DNA from: Clostridiaceae bacterium Marseille-Q3526
GTDB taxonomy: Bacteria > Bacillota > Clostridia > Lachnospirales > Lachnospiraceae
DNA: 53,280 bases
Direction of reading: 5' to 3'
Assembly: GCA_018223375.1 (NCBI GenBank)
Contig: JAGTTS010000006.1
Span: forward strand, 132,501-185,780
The notes below the pieces were generated by a model. That model ran no database searches. It was not told where the DNA came from and saw only the letters and a program-made list of their open reading frames with translations. Each line of letters starts with the position of its first letter. The first letter of the stretch is position 1. The position numbers and the translations under genes are program-made. This document shows positions 15,609 through 24,247 of this stretch, one piece after another.

Positions 15609-15812
15609 TTAGATGATATAGTGCAGCAGGAACACAATCGCTGTGTCTAAGGCTGCAATGATCAGACCTAAAGCGACAGCTCCCGAGATAACGGCTGCCG
15701 TCTGCTTCTGAAGGGTTGCTTTGTCAGGCCAGATTATCTTCTTGTACTCAGCCTTGAGGCCTTTCCAAAAGCTCTTCTTGGGGGCCTTTGCGGTATTCCC
15801 TGTTTCACCCAT
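15609..15812 (-). CDS. secE: Preprotein translocase subunit SecE
   Basis: SecE is the small essential SecYEG subunit. The 67-residue protein has a charged N terminus with FWKGLKAEYKKIIWPDKATLQKQT, the conserved amphipathic helix, followed by one membrane segment (AVISGAVALGLIIAALDTAIVFLLHYII). Single-spanning SecE is normal for Firmicutes. It lies between rpmG and nusG. Confidence 0.96.
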   Translation of the reverse strand: MGETGNTAKAPKKSFWKGLKAEYKKIIWPDKATLQKQTAAVISGAVALGLIIAALDTAIVFLLHYII

Positions 15813-15868
15813 TCTTTGTCCTCCAAAATGTTCAAGCGAACGCCTGATCCTTTATACTGGCACGAAGA

Positions 15869-16018
15869 TTATTTTGTCTCCTTGTGCATAGTATGTCTCT
15901 TGCAGAATCTGCAGTACTTCTTAGTCTCCATTCTGTCCGGATGAGTCTTCTTATCCTTGGTCATGTTGTAGTTACGCTGTTTGCATTCTGTACATGCCAG
16001 TGTGATTCTTGTGCGCAC
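15869..16018 (-). CDS. rpmG: 50S ribosomal protein L33 (zinc-binding type), GTG start
   Basis: This 49-residue frame encodes VRTRITLACTECKQRNY, then TKKYCRFCKRHTMHKETK; the two CxxC pairs mark the zinc-binding L33. The start is GTG at 16018, preceded by GGAGGTGGAAGTC, with no ATG nearby. It is the first gene of the secE-nusG-rplK-rplA group, 57 bp before secE, and follows a strong promoter at 16112-16140. Confidence 0.95.
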   Translation of the reverse strand: MRTRITLACTECKQRNYNMTKDKKTHPDRMETKKYCRFCKRHTMHKETK

Positions 16019-16111
16019 GACTTCCACCTCCACTTAAATTCAAATTTTTTCAGGCTTCTCCTCATGCTTTTGAGCATAAAAAAAAGACCTAGCTCTTCCA
16101 TTCGCCCGTCT

Positions 16112-16140
16112 ACTATACCATAAAACTCTGGATTCGTCAA
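16112..16140 (-). promoter_or_regulatory. rpmG-secE-nusG-rplKA promoter
   Basis: TTGACG (16135-16140) and TATAGT (16112-16117) on the minus strand are 17 nt apart. The leader of roughly 85 nt contains an ATGCTC/GAGCAT hairpin at 16061-16075 next to an A/T tract. Confidence 0.78.
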
Positions 16141-16269
16141 TATTTTGTTTTGAAATTTGCAGGAAGGAAAAGCCTCTCTTCCATCTCTTCCGTTTATGTC
16201 CAGGGAAAAATTTTCGGTGACTTTCAGTGGAACAAGAAAATTTTTCCCCTGGACATACTTTCCCGGCCT

Positions 16270-16641
16270 CTATATCTGCGTTCTGACGCACACCGCTCCA
16301 AAAGGCATCAGGGCCAGCTTGGCCAGCTTGAACTGTTGGAGGCCAAAGGGAATGCCGATGACGGTCACGCAGAGCAGAAGGCCTATCAGAGCGTGCTCCA
16401 GAGCCAGAGGAAGCCCTGACAGCACCAGCCAGATTAAGTTTACCAGAAATGAAACTGCGCCTCCGCCGTATCTGACCTCTTTCCCAAAGGGGAAAAAGCT
16501 CAGGGAAGCCAGCTTAAAGCACTGAAGCCCCACCGGAATTCCTATGATTGTCACGCACCACAGGCACCCGGCCAGACACCAGCTGAGGCCGCTGATACAG
16601 CCGCCGAAGATAAACCACAAAATATTTCCCAGACATCCCAT
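16270..16641 (-). CDS. YccF-family inner membrane protein
   Basis: The 123-residue protein is built from two related halves, each with glycine/tryptophan-rich hydrophobic segments and the repeated phrase CVTIIGIPVGLQCFKLA / CVTVIGIPFGLQQFKLA. This duplicated pattern defines YccF (DUF307). It is predicted to be an integral membrane protein with about four segments. Function unknown. It follows the lipoprotein gene by about 50 bp and may be cotranscribed. Confidence 0.9.
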   Translation of the reverse strand: MGCLGNILWFIFGGCISGLSWCLAGCLWCVTIIGIPVGLQCFKLASLSFFPFGKEVRYGGGAVSFLVNLIWLVLSGLPLALEHALIGLLLCVTVIGIPFGLQQFKLAKLALMPFGAVCVRTQI

Positions 16642-16692
16642 CGTTTCATTTCTCCCTTCTTCTCATCTGCTTTCACTCTGCTGCCGGCCGCT

Positions 16693-17607
16693 TTATGATT
16701 CCTGGTTCCATACAATGGTTTCCACTTTCCACGTTCCGCTCTCCGGATCCTCCCAAACCAGGCACAGGTCCTTCAGTTTCTCCCCGCGGCTGCAGAGAAA
16801 TACCTCCGCACCGTCTGCCGTCACCGTCCGATCCCAGACATTTGTTATCTCCTGTTCCTTTTTCAGCCGATTCAAACGCTCTTCCCGATCCGCCTCTGCT
16901 GCCGGCTTTCTGTTCTCCTCTTCGTCTCTGATTTCACGAAGCATCTCGTAAAAGGCAAGTTTCTCTCCTGCATCCTCTTCTGACACATCCCGGGCAAACA
17001 GCTGTCCCGTTTCCATCACAATGTGATACTCTTTTTCTATATTCCCGTTCTCCATCTGGTATACAAAAACCGTTCCATTGTTTGCAAACACTTCCGTCGA
17101 CTGTTCGTCCTTCATATAAGAATCCTCAACTGCCTTCATATCCGCCGCCGTCCCTGTGCGCCACACAGATTCTCCCTCCTGGCGGGCCAGCACAGCCGTA
17201 CCCCAGAGGCCATGAATCACCGCTGCCGTCCGTTCCTCCGGATTCGTCAGCTGCTCTCCGTTTTCGTCGGTCAGCTGCAGATAGCTGTGTACGCTGTCCA
17301 GGTAAACGCGGCCTGTTTTGTCCGGGTCAATCAGAAGCTCCTGCGCCTGTCCGGAAAAAGACGGGCAGCCGGAAATCTCCTCTGCATCTGTCATTTTTCC
17401 CGCCACAAAAACGGAGGCAGGGCCGTCTGCTCCGCCGATAATACTGACGGCATGCATATCTTCCTCCTGTCCTTGCGCCGTCTCCTCTGTCCTCATCTGC
17501 GTCTCTGCCGCAGTCCTCGTTTCATCTGCCTGTTCTGCCTGACAGCCAGTGCAAAGAGCAGACGCAGCAAGCATTCCCACCATTCCCACCCAGACTTTCC
17601 GTTTCAT
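16693..17607 (-). CDS. Lipoprotein with an IIGGADGP motif
   Basis: ATG at 17607 follows GAGAGGAGAGA and gives 304 residues; an upstream in-frame ATG lacks a ribosome site. The signal peptide MKRKVWVGMVGMLAASALCTGC ends in a lipobox with Cys22. A Glu/Thr/Gln-rich linker follows. Residues 55-71 read SIIGGADGPASVFVAGK, closely resembling the conserved loop of Na+-translocating decarboxylase beta subunits, yet the rest is a soluble, charged extracellular protein with no membrane segments. The remainder has no recognised domain. It may be mislabelled as a decarboxylase subunit by automated tools. Confidence 0.8.
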   Translation of the reverse strand: MKRKVWVGMVGMLAASALCTGCQAEQADETRTAAETQMRTEETAQGQEEDMHAVSIIGGADGPASVFVAGKMTDAEEISGCPSFSGQAQELLIDPDKTGRVYLDSVHSYLQLTDENGEQLTNPEERTAAVIHGLWGTAVLARQEGESVWRTGTAADMKAVEDSYMKDEQSTEVFANNGTVFVYQMENGNIEKEYHIVMETGQLFARDVSEEDAGEKLAFYEMLREIRDEEENRKPAAEADREERLNRLKKEQEITNVWDRTVTADGAEVFLCSRGEKLKDLCLVWEDPESGTWKVETIVWNQES

Positions 17608-17806
17608 CCTATCTCTCCTCTCGGTATTCTTCCGCTTATCATCTGCGAAACCCATATTTCCCACCGTTTAACAGTTATCCCATATTCCCGGGGCTGTACG
17701 CAGGAAGCCCCCCGCCCCCCCCGGCTCAATGGTTCTGATTGTAATGTAGCACACGGAAAGCAGAAACTGCAAGGATCAAATTTCTTACATTTTCCGATAT
17801 TTCCAG

Positions 17807-17852
17807 AAAGAAAAAACCTCTGCCGGCTGTCCTGTATGCTCCGGCAAAGGTT
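17807..17852 (-). terminator. Terminator after the GNAT gene
   Basis: AACCTCTGCCGG (17815-17826) pairs with CCGGCAAAGGTT (17841-17852). On the minus strand it is followed by TTTTTTCTTTC. It ends the YcxB-like/GNAT transcript 14 bp after the GNAT stop. Confidence 0.85.
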
Positions 17853-17865
17853 CTCTTCCAAGATA

Positions 17866-18357
17866 TCAGATTAAAAATTCGTAGTTGACTATGTCTAACA
17901 GCTGCCCGAACTTCTCGCCTGCCCGGTGCATGGTTCCGCAGTAGGAAAAGCCCATTTTTTCATGCAGACGGATGCTGGCTTCGTTATTTCCCGTGATAAC
18001 GGATATGACAGTGTGAAGCTTCCCGCAGCTGCGGGCCATATCAAGGAGTTCCCTCATCAGCGCTTCCCCGATTCCCTGTCTTCTGAAATCCCGTGAAACA
18101 TAGACGGAAAGCTCCGCAGTCCCTTTGTAAGCCTCGTAAGGGCGGTAGTCTGACAGGCAGGCGTAGCCCGCCACGCGGCCATCCTGCTCTGCTGCGATTA
18201 AAGGATGACGTTCTCCGCCGTGAGACCGAAACCACGCCAGACGTTCCTCATAGGATTGTTCTGTAATGGCGAAGGAGGCGGTGGAATTTCTCACCTCATA
18301 ATTAAAAATTTCCATCATTTCCCTTACGTCCTCCTGGACAGCCGGGCGTATTTTCAT
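17866..18357 (-). CDS. GNAT N-acetyltransferase, phosphinothricin acetyltransferase-like
   Basis: The protein of about 163 residues matches the Pat/YncA-type GNAT group: MKIRPAVQEDVREMMEIFNYEV, WFRSHGGERHPLIAA, the acetyl-CoA loop RDFRRQGIGEALM and SIRLHEKMGFSYCGTMHRAGEKFGQLLDIVNYEF. ATG at 18357 is chosen because GAGGAG lies 8 nt upstream; the GTG at 18366 overlaps that site. Substrates in this group include phosphinothricin-like or methionine-derivative amines; the real one is unknown here. It follows the YcxB-like gene by 5 bp. Confidence 0.85.
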   Translation of the reverse strand: MKIRPAVQEDVREMMEIFNYEVRNSTASFAITEQSYEERLAWFRSHGGERHPLIAAEQDGRVAGYACLSDYRPYEAYKGTAELSVYVSRDFRRQGIGEALMRELLDMARSCGKLHTVISVITGNNEASIRLHEKMGFSYCGTMHRAGEKFGQLLDIVNYEFLI

Positions 18358-18362
18358 ATGGA

Positions 18363-19133
18363 TCACTCCTCTTCCTGAATCTCAGCCGTCTCAGGTGCAG
18401 CCGGTTCCTCTGTCCCGGAACTCTCCTCCAGCTCCTGCTCTCCATCCGACGGAGCTAAGATATGGGCCATCTGGCCGATTTTTCCGAGGCCTTCCGTATT
18501 TTTATTTCTCACTACGTAGCCTTCCTCCCAGACGCGGCTGCTTCTCTCCCTCTCCGCCTCGTCCTCTTCGTTTTCCAGCTTATAGTTCTCCGGATGAGCC
18601 TTGGCGTCCTCCATCTTTTCCTGGAGAAATGTTTTAAACGCTTCCTGCTCTTCCTGGCCTGCAAATGCCTTCTTCGCCACAAACTGATATCCGCCGTCAG
18701 CTGTCTTTAGCAGAATCAGGCGTTCCAGCTCCAGAATCTCAGACAGAGCTGTGTACTGGTAATGCATCTGCTCTTCCGCCCGGTTGGAACCGTACAGGTC
18801 AAAGCCGTCCTCCCTGAGAACCAGGTTTACCGTAGGAAAGCCTGTTTTCTCCATCTTTTTCAGCCCGCTCTTCTTATAAATCATTCTCTCCTGATTCTGC
18901 GGAGAGGTAAAATAGAGCATGATAGCTCCCAGGCCCAGAAACATGATGGAGGAACCAACCGCCGCTGCCAGAGGCGCGCCGGAGGAAAGATTTCCTATCA
19001 GAGTCATTGCCAGAAGCGCCATCATGACGCCCACCGTAATATAACGCACTTTTTTCTGATCATGCTTTTTGATGTTCCACTGAATCCACTCTCTGTAATC
19101 ATCTTTTTCAAGCTGATACGTATATTCCTTCAT
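18363..19133 (-). CDS. YcxB-like membrane protein
   Basis: The 256-residue protein has two adjacent membrane helices (YITVGVMMALLAMTLIG and AAVGSSIMFLGLGAIMLYF). A soluble domain follows with the YcxB-like pattern LREDGFDLYGSNRAEEQMHYQYTALSEILELERLILL and FVAKKAF. The last 70 residues are very acidic (ENEEDEAERE, EQELEESSGTEEP). Function is unknown. It heads a two-gene unit with the GNAT gene. Confidence 0.78.
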   Translation of the reverse strand: MKEYTYQLEKDDYREWIQWNIKKHDQKKVRYITVGVMMALLAMTLIGNLSSGAPLAAAVGSSIMFLGLGAIMLYFTSPQNQERMIYKKSGLKKMEKTGFPTVNLVLREDGFDLYGSNRAEEQMHYQYTALSEILELERLILLKTADGGYQFVAKKAFAGQEEQEAFKTFLQEKMEDAKAHPENYKLENEEDEAERERSSRVWEEGYVVRNKNTEGLGKIGQMAHILAPSDGEQELEESSGTEEPAAPETAEIQEEE

Positions 19134-19271
19134 TTCTAGCTCCTTCCGGAGACCTTTTCCCCCATTGCGGCGGGAACTGTCTCCAAATTTTTGACTTATC
19201 TATCATCATATCGTATTTTTCTGTCTGTGTCCAATGCAAATGGCAGAAAATCACAGAGTGGGCGCAGGAAT

Positions 19272-20021
19272 TTATACCCCATGTCCGATGCAGACGGCAA
19301 ATACAAACACCTGCTTCACCCCCGTTTTAAGAAGGGCTCTGGAGCAGATCTCCGCCGTGCTCCCCGTAGTATAGATATCGTCCACCAGAAGGACCCGTTC
19401 CCATTTTCCCGCCTCCTGCTCCGCCTCGAATGCTCCCCTCAGATTTTTCAGGCGCTCTGCAGAGCCTAGGCTTTTCTGGGGATCTGTCTTTTTTACCCGG
19501 ATCAGCAGCTCCTCCCATGGAATTCCAAGCTCAGCCGAAAGCTTCTCAGCCAGCACGGCCGCCTGATTGAACCCCCTCGTCTTCAGCCTGGAAGCGTGGA
19601 CGGGAACTGGCACAATCACCTGGATTCCCGCCTGCCTGAACTGCTTTTCAAACCGCAGAGCCGCCGCCCTGGCGTAGAAATCCAGATACTCTCTCTTATT
19701 GTGATATTTGACGGCAGCCATGGACACGGCGGCCCTGCTGTCGTAATTGAGCAGGGCGAACCCCCTCGTAAAGCTCTTTTTCCGGCGGATGCAGTCCGCG
19801 CAGTATTCCTGATCTCTGCTTCCGATTTCCTTGCCGCACTTCATGCAGGCTGGGGACGATACAAATGATAACTGTTTGAGACATGCCGGGCAGATCAGAC
19901 GCCCTTTCGGCATCGCCACGCCGCCGCACACCGGGCAGCGGCGCGGAAAGAGAAGATCCGCCGCTGTCCGGCGGGAATACTCAAGAAATGCTTTGATGTG
20001 ATTTGAATGCTTGTCATTCAT
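19272..20021 (-). CDS. comFC: ComF-family phosphoribosyltransferase-like protein
   Basis: ComFC-type proteins take part in DNA uptake or related DNA metabolism. The 249-residue protein has two zinc-binding CxxC pairs (CPVCGGV, CPACLKQL) and CMKCG/CADC, then a PRPP-loop LLVDDIYTTGST and TRGFNQAAVLA. It starts 17 bp after recD2, so the two may be expressed together. No comFA helicase is visible nearby. Confidence 0.92.
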   Translation of the reverse strand: MNDKHSNHIKAFLEYSRRTAADLLFPRRCPVCGGVAMPKGRLICPACLKQLSFVSSPACMKCGKEIGSRDQEYCADCIRRKKSFTRGFALLNYDSRAAVSMAAVKYHNKREYLDFYARAAALRFEKQFRQAGIQVIVPVPVHASRLKTRGFNQAAVLAEKLSAELGIPWEELLIRVKKTDPQKSLGSAERLKNLRGAFEAEQEAGKWERVLLVDDIYTTGSTAEICSRALLKTGVKQVFVFAVCIGHGV

Positions 20022-20037
20022 AGAAATGCAGATTCTC

Positions 20038-22416
20038 CTATATAAGACTTTCCTCTATCTCCTGAATTCTGTCCTTTAATCCACAATATCTCTTCTGCTG
20101 GGACGCGTTATCCACCATGGACTGAAATACCTGTGGAATTCCCACCAGGCAGACGCAGGACTTGGCTCTGGTCACGGCTGTGTAAATCAGATTCCTGGTC
20201 ATCAGCATCCTGGGGCCTGGATAAATGGGCAGAACCACCGCCGGATACTCGCTTCCCTGGGATTTGTGGATGGTGATGGCGTAGGCCAGCTCCAGCTCCT
20301 CCAGCTGCTTAAAGCTGTATTCTGCCATTTTCCCCTCGTCGAACTCCACGGTCATGAGCTCGGAAAATGTATTAATCTCCCGGATAATGCCCACATCTCC
20401 GTTGAACACGCCGGAGCCTTTATCCACCGGCACGCCGTACCTGTTTCTAAGCTCCCACTCCATCTGATAATTGTTCTTAATCTGCATCACCTTGTCGCCG
20501 GTGCGGAAAATCGTCCCGCCGCTCTCCTTCTCCTTTTTCTCCGGAGACGGAGGGTTCAGATACTTCTGGAGAATCTCATTGAGCCGCTCTACTCCCAGAG
20601 CGCCCTTTCGCATAGGCGTCATAATCTGGATGTCAAAGGTGTCCGCGTGAACGTAGCCCGGCAGCTTTTCCCGGACCAGAGTAATAATAGAGCGGACAAT
20701 GGCATTTGGATCCTCCTGGCGGATAAAGAGGAAATCCTGGCTCCTCTTGCCCAGAGGAATCTGTCCTCCCTCGTTAATCCTGTGGGCGTTCACCACGATA
20801 TCGCTCTGGGCCGCCTGGCGGAAAATCCTGGTCAGCTTCACCACATGAAAGCACTGAGACTCTATCATGTCGCGGAGCACATTGCCCGGTCCCACGCTGG
20901 GCAGCTGATCCACGTCCCCCACCAGAATCAGGCGGGTTCCCACGCTCACCGCCCGCAGAAGGGAATGCATCAGATGTATGTCCACCATGGACATCTCGTC
21001 GATGATGATCACATCCGCGTCCAGCGGGTTTTCCTCATTCCGCTCAAACCGCATTCCTGCGTTGGCCATCTTGCTCCGCTCTCCCGCGTCGCCTGTCTTC
21101 TCCTCCACAGGGGCTCCGGAAAGCTCCAGAAGGCGGTGGATCGTCCTGGCTTCAAAGCCGGTGGCTTCCGTCATGCGCTTGGCCGCCCGGCCTGTGGGAG
21201 CCGCCAGCAGGATATCCAGGCCGCCCAGCTCAAAATAGCGGATAATGGTATTGATCGTCGTCGTCTTTCCCGTTCCGGGGCCGCCTGTGATAATGAGGAG
21301 GCCGCAGTTGACCGCTTCTATGACCGCCTGCACCTGAAGCTCGTCCAGCTCAATGTGCTCCTGCTCCTGAATCGTCTTCAGGCTCTTTCGGATGGACTCC
21401 TCCGGCTGATCCCCCGTGATATTCAGATCGTGAAGCATTTTCGCTGTGTTCAGCTCTGTGTAGTAATACTGGGAGGCGTAGACCAGCTGGCTGCCCTGAT
21501 TCGTCTGTTCCTCCCAGGCTTCCCCGTCTCCATCCAGGCTTTCCGGAAGCTCTTCTGCCTCTTTGGCAGGTTCTTCGTGCGCAGCCTGTTCCCTGCCGGT
21601 TTCCTCCCTGGATCGTTTCACCACCAGACGCTTTTCCATCTGCATGTCCATGAGGCGGTTCTCAATTTCCTCCGGATCCACGCCCAAAAGCTCCGCGGCC
21701 TGGGCTGTCAAAATCTCCTTCGGAAGGTATGTATGGCCGTTTCCCGACGCCCTGAAAAGCGTATACAGAATTCCGCTCTTGATTCTGAAATCGGAGTCCG
21801 TCAGAATTCCGGCCCTGGCGGCAATCTCATCCGCCATCTTAAAGCCGACTCCCGGAATGTCGTCCGCCAGCTTGTAGGGATTCTGCTTAATAATCCCGTA
21901 CATGGCCGGGCCGTATTCCCGGTAGATTTTCGCCGCCAGATTCATGGACACGCCGTAGTCCTGAAGGAACATCATGGCCTGGCGCATATCCCGCTTTTCC
22001 TCGATCTGCTCCCCGATGGACATGGCCATCTTTTCGCTGATCCCCTTGATCTCAGCCAGACGCTCCGGCTCCTCCTCCATGATTCGGAAGGTGTCTTTCT
22101 TAAATTTTTTAACTATCCTTGAAGCTAAAGCAGCCCCGATGCCTTTAATGGCACCGGAGCCTAAGTAGCGTTCCATGGATACAGTGTCCTCGGGAGGCTT
22201 AATCTCATAGCTCTCCACAGACAGCTGTTCCCCGTAAACGGGATGTTCCGTCATATGGCCGGACGCCTCCAGAAGCTCTCCCTCTCCAATGAAAGAAAAA
22301 TTCCCAACCAGGATATATTCCTCCCCGTCGTCGGAGCCTGTGAGGCTAAGAACCGTATAACCGTTCTCCTCGTTCCGGTATTTAATTTTCTCAACAAAAC
22401 CTTTCACTGAAGCCAT
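20038..22416 (-). CDS. recD2: RecD2-type SF1B DNA helicase
   Basis: The 792-residue helicase has the N-terminal OB region (KGFVEKIKYRNEENGYTVLSL), helix-hairpin-helix segments (GSGAIKGIGAALA, DDIPGVGFKMADEIA), Walker A GGPGTGKTT (378-386), the DEMSMVD Walker B, and the C-terminal LAYAITIHKSQGSEYPAVVLP and TAVTRAK motifs. RecD2 occurs in bacteria without RecBC and acts in repair and replication-fork maintenance. An acidic insert (269-306) separates the hairpin domains from the motor. It starts 9 bp after mreB. Confidence 0.96.
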   Translation of the reverse strand: MASVKGFVEKIKYRNEENGYTVLSLTGSDDGEEYILVGNFSFIGEGELLEASGHMTEHPVYGEQLSVESYEIKPPEDTVSMERYLGSGAIKGIGAALASRIVKKFKKDTFRIMEEEPERLAEIKGISEKMAMSIGEQIEEKRDMRQAMMFLQDYGVSMNLAAKIYREYGPAMYGIIKQNPYKLADDIPGVGFKMADEIAARAGILTDSDFRIKSGILYTLFRASGNGHTYLPKEILTAQAAELLGVDPEEIENRLMDMQMEKRLVVKRSREETGREQAAHEEPAKEAEELPESLDGDGEAWEEQTNQGSQLVYASQYYYTELNTAKMLHDLNITGDQPEESIRKSLKTIQEQEHIELDELQVQAVIEAVNCGLLIITGGPGTGKTTTINTIIRYFELGGLDILLAAPTGRAAKRMTEATGFEARTIHRLLELSGAPVEEKTGDAGERSKMANAGMRFERNEENPLDADVIIIDEMSMVDIHLMHSLLRAVSVGTRLILVGDVDQLPSVGPGNVLRDMIESQCFHVVKLTRIFRQAAQSDIVVNAHRINEGGQIPLGKRSQDFLFIRQEDPNAIVRSIITLVREKLPGYVHADTFDIQIMTPMRKGALGVERLNEILQKYLNPPSPEKKEKESGGTIFRTGDKVMQIKNNYQMEWELRNRYGVPVDKGSGVFNGDVGIIREINTFSELMTVEFDEGKMAEYSFKQLEELELAYAITIHKSQGSEYPAVVLPIYPGPRMLMTRNLIYTAVTRAKSCVCLVGIPQVFQSMVDNASQQKRYCGLKDRIQEIEESLI

Positions 22417-22424
22417 ATCTGCTC

Positions 22425-23429
22425 CTAGTCAAAATTTTTGGAACCCTCTCCGTGAAGGAACTCAATAAACTTTCCTGTTCCGATAGCCACCGCTGTCAGA
22501 GGATCCTCGGCAATCATGGTCGTAATTCCCGTCTTCTCCTCAATCAGGGCGTCCAGGCCGCTCAGCAGCGCTCCGCCTCCTGTCAGCACAATGCCCCGGT
22601 CGAAAATATCGGCGGCCAGCTCCGGCGGAGTCCGCTCCAGCACGTTGTGGACAGCGTCCACAATCTGCAGGGCCGGCTCTCTCAACGCCTCTAAGGTCTC
22701 GTCGGAAGTAACCACAATGGTCTTCGGAAGTCCTGTCACCAGGTTTCTTCCCCTGACCTCCATCGTCAGCATCTCCGGTCTCTGGTAAGCGGCGCCGATA
22801 TTGATCTTAATCTCCTCGGCGGTTCTCTCACCGATTAACAGGTTGTGCTTCTTCCTCATGTAGCGCACCAGCGCCTCGTCAAAGTCGTCTCCGGCAATCT
22901 TAATGGAAGTGCTGACAACCGTGCCTCCCAGGGAAATCACCGCAATATCCGCCGTACCGCCTCCGATATCTACAATCATGTTTCCGCAGGCCTTGGAAAT
23001 ATCAATTCCGGCTCCGATAGCGGCCGCTACCGGCTCCTCGATAATGGTTACGTCTCTGGCTCCAGCCTGGTAGGTGGCGTCCTCTACTGCCTTTCTCTCC
23101 ACCTCTGTGGCTCCGCTTGGGATACACACGCTGATTCTGGGCTTTCTCAAGGTTCTCTTTCCCACTGCCTTATTAATGAAATATTTCAACATCTTCTCTG
23201 TGACTGTATAGTCAGAGATTACGCCCTGGCGGAGAGGACGGACCGCTACGATATTGCCCGGCGTTCTTCCGATCATCAGACGGGCTTCCTCTCCGATGGC
23301 CTTGATCTCGTTCTTGTCACGATCGATCGCAACTACGGACGGCTCCTTCAGCACAACGCCCTTACCCTTGATGTACACAAGAATGCTGGCAGTACCCAAG
23401 TCGATTCCAATGTCAGTCGGCATCATCAT
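22425..23429 (-). CDS. mreB: MreB/Mbl rod-shape actin homologue
   Basis: The 334-residue protein begins MPTDIGIDLGTASILVYIKGKGVVLKEPSVVA and carries the phosphate-2 loop DIGGGTADIAVISLGG and the adenosine motif LTGGGALLSGLD. It forms membrane-associated filaments that guide lateral wall synthesis. Typical partners mreC and mreD are not adjacent; recD2 and comFC follow instead, so this is probably one of several MreB-family paralogues (Mbl-type). A promoter lies about 80 bp upstream. Confidence 0.94.
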   Translation of the reverse strand: MMMPTDIGIDLGTASILVYIKGKGVVLKEPSVVAIDRDKNEIKAIGEEARLMIGRTPGNIVAVRPLRQGVISDYTVTEKMLKYFINKAVGKRTLRKPRISVCIPSGATEVERKAVEDATYQAGARDVTIIEEPVAAAIGAGIDISKACGNMIVDIGGGTADIAVISLGGTVVSTSIKIAGDDFDEALVRYMRKKHNLLIGERTAEEIKINIGAAYQRPEMLTMEVRGRNLVTGLPKTIVVTSDETLEALREPALQIVDAVHNVLERTPPELAADIFDRGIVLTGGGALLSGLDALIEEKTGITTMIAEDPLTAVAIGTGKFIEFLHGEGSKNFD

Positions 23430-23509
23430 CTTCGTTTTCCTCCTGTTTTTTTGCCATTTATCTATCTAAAAACGATATTCTGGTTTGTAAGCAAACTATA
23501 TCACTTACT

Positions 23510-23538
23510 ATTATATACAACTTCCCCCGCTTTTTAAA
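23510..23538 (-). promoter_or_regulatory. Probable mreB promoter
   Basis: On the minus strand TATAAT (23510-23515) is preceded at 17 nt by TTTAAA (23533-23538). The -10 is perfect and the -35 is weak. It is about 80 bp upstream of the mreB start. Confidence 0.5.
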
Positions 23539-23770
23539 GGGTTTTTTCTTTTTTTATGATCTTTATTCTTTTTTTATGGAGCCGTCACACTTTCTTCACA
23601 ATTATACTCTATACTGTAATCATGTTATCCGAAAGGATGACAGGCCTTTGTTTCAAGTATTGCTTGAAATAAAAAAAGCTTTTTCATACTCATACCGGAC
23701 GGTGAAGAGCCGTCCGGCCCCCCTAAGCCAATTTCTTTTTTATATATACCTACCATTCCCAATTTAACAA
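23539..23770. other. Gene-free region with stacked hairpins upstream of mreB
   Basis: No gene is supported here. On the minus strand a perfect CCGGACGG...CCGTCCGG hairpin (23695-23717) is followed about 17 nt later by TTTTTTTATTTCAAG-CAATA-CTTGAAA (to about 23654), a U-tract running into a palindrome. The layout resembles those at 35230 and 39555. A one-frame minus ORF across it has no ribosome site. Confidence 0.5.
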
Positions 23771-23772
23771 AC

Positions 23773-23812
23773 AAAACGCCCGCCGGTTTTTGAGCCGACG
23801 GGCGTTTTGTTT
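23773..23812. repeat. 40-bp terminator repeat, copy 1
   Basis: This copy is 40 bp long and identical to 24550-24589. It runs from AAAACGCCCG to CGTTTTGTTT. The arms AAAACGCCCGCCGG and CCGACGGGCGTTTT form a strong hairpin with T-rich ends on both strands, so it is a bidirectional intrinsic terminator. It lies upstream of the toxin-antitoxin promoter. Confidence 0.93.
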
Positions 23813-23908
23813 GTACATGAAGATTAAAATCTGCTCCTGGCACCTAGATAATGAGAAAAATACGCAAAATGATGTATTCTAATGGCAGGAGTCTATTTGC
23901 CTAACACA

Positions 23909-23937
23909 TTGACATTGCATTGCATAATATATATAAT
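23909..23937 (+). promoter_or_regulatory. Toxin-antitoxin promoter and operator
   Basis: TTGACA (23909-23914), a 17-nt spacer and TATAAT (23932-23937) form a perfect promoter. Overlapping it, ATTGCA and TGCAAT (about 23914-23948) flank a TA-rich palindrome, consistent with an operator bound by the ribbon-helix-helix antitoxin. Autorepression is an inference from family behaviour. Confidence 0.82.
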
Positions 23938-23971
23938 ATAAGTGCAATAGCAAGGAAAGGAGTTGACTAGT

Positions 23972-24247
23972 ATGGCTGCCACAACTAATTTCACTGTCCG
24001 AATAGACAGCGATATAAAAAAACAGTGCGAAGCGGTGTATGGTGAATTAGGCATTAACCTTACCACTGCAATCAATGTGTTCCTTCGCCAGTCTCTTCGT
24101 GTTGGCGGTTTTCCTTTTGATGTCCGCATGGAACAGCCTAACAAGGAAACAATTGCAGCAATGTTGGAAGCAGAACGCCTTGCCCATGATCCGTCTGCGA
24201 AACGCTACTCAGATATAGACGAAGCACTGAGAGCTTTAAAAGAATGA
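23972..24247 (+). CDS. RelB/DinJ-family antitoxin
   Basis: The 91-residue protein begins MAATTNFTVRIDSDIKKQCEAVYGELGINLTTAINVFLRQSLRVGGFPF, the ribbon-helix-helix DNA-binding domain of the RelB/DinJ family. The C-terminal tail (NKETIAAMLEAERL...DIDEALRALKE) would wrap the toxin. ATG at 23972 is chosen because AAAGGAG lies 9 nt upstream; an in-frame TTG at 23963 overlaps that spacing. It overlaps the toxin by 4 bp. The gene is visibly more AT-rich than its surroundings. Confidence 0.93.
   Translation: MAATTNFTVRIDSDIKKQCEAVYGELGINLTTAINVFLRQSLRVGGFPFDVRMEQPNKETIAAMLEAERLAHDPSAKRYSDIDEALRALKE

Noticed and set aside
16693..17607. Annotation as sodium-translocating decarboxylase beta subunit
   Set aside because: Only a 17-residue loop matches; the protein has a lipobox and no further membrane helices.
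20266..22122. A 618-codon open frame antisense to recD2
   Set aside because: It lies wholly within recD2 on the opposite strand, has no ribosome binding site, and its Arg/His/Leu-rich translation looks like a codon-bias artefact.
23625..23843. 72-codon minus-strand frame across hairpins near mreB
   Set aside because: It crosses the terminator repeat and palindromes and has no ribosome site.
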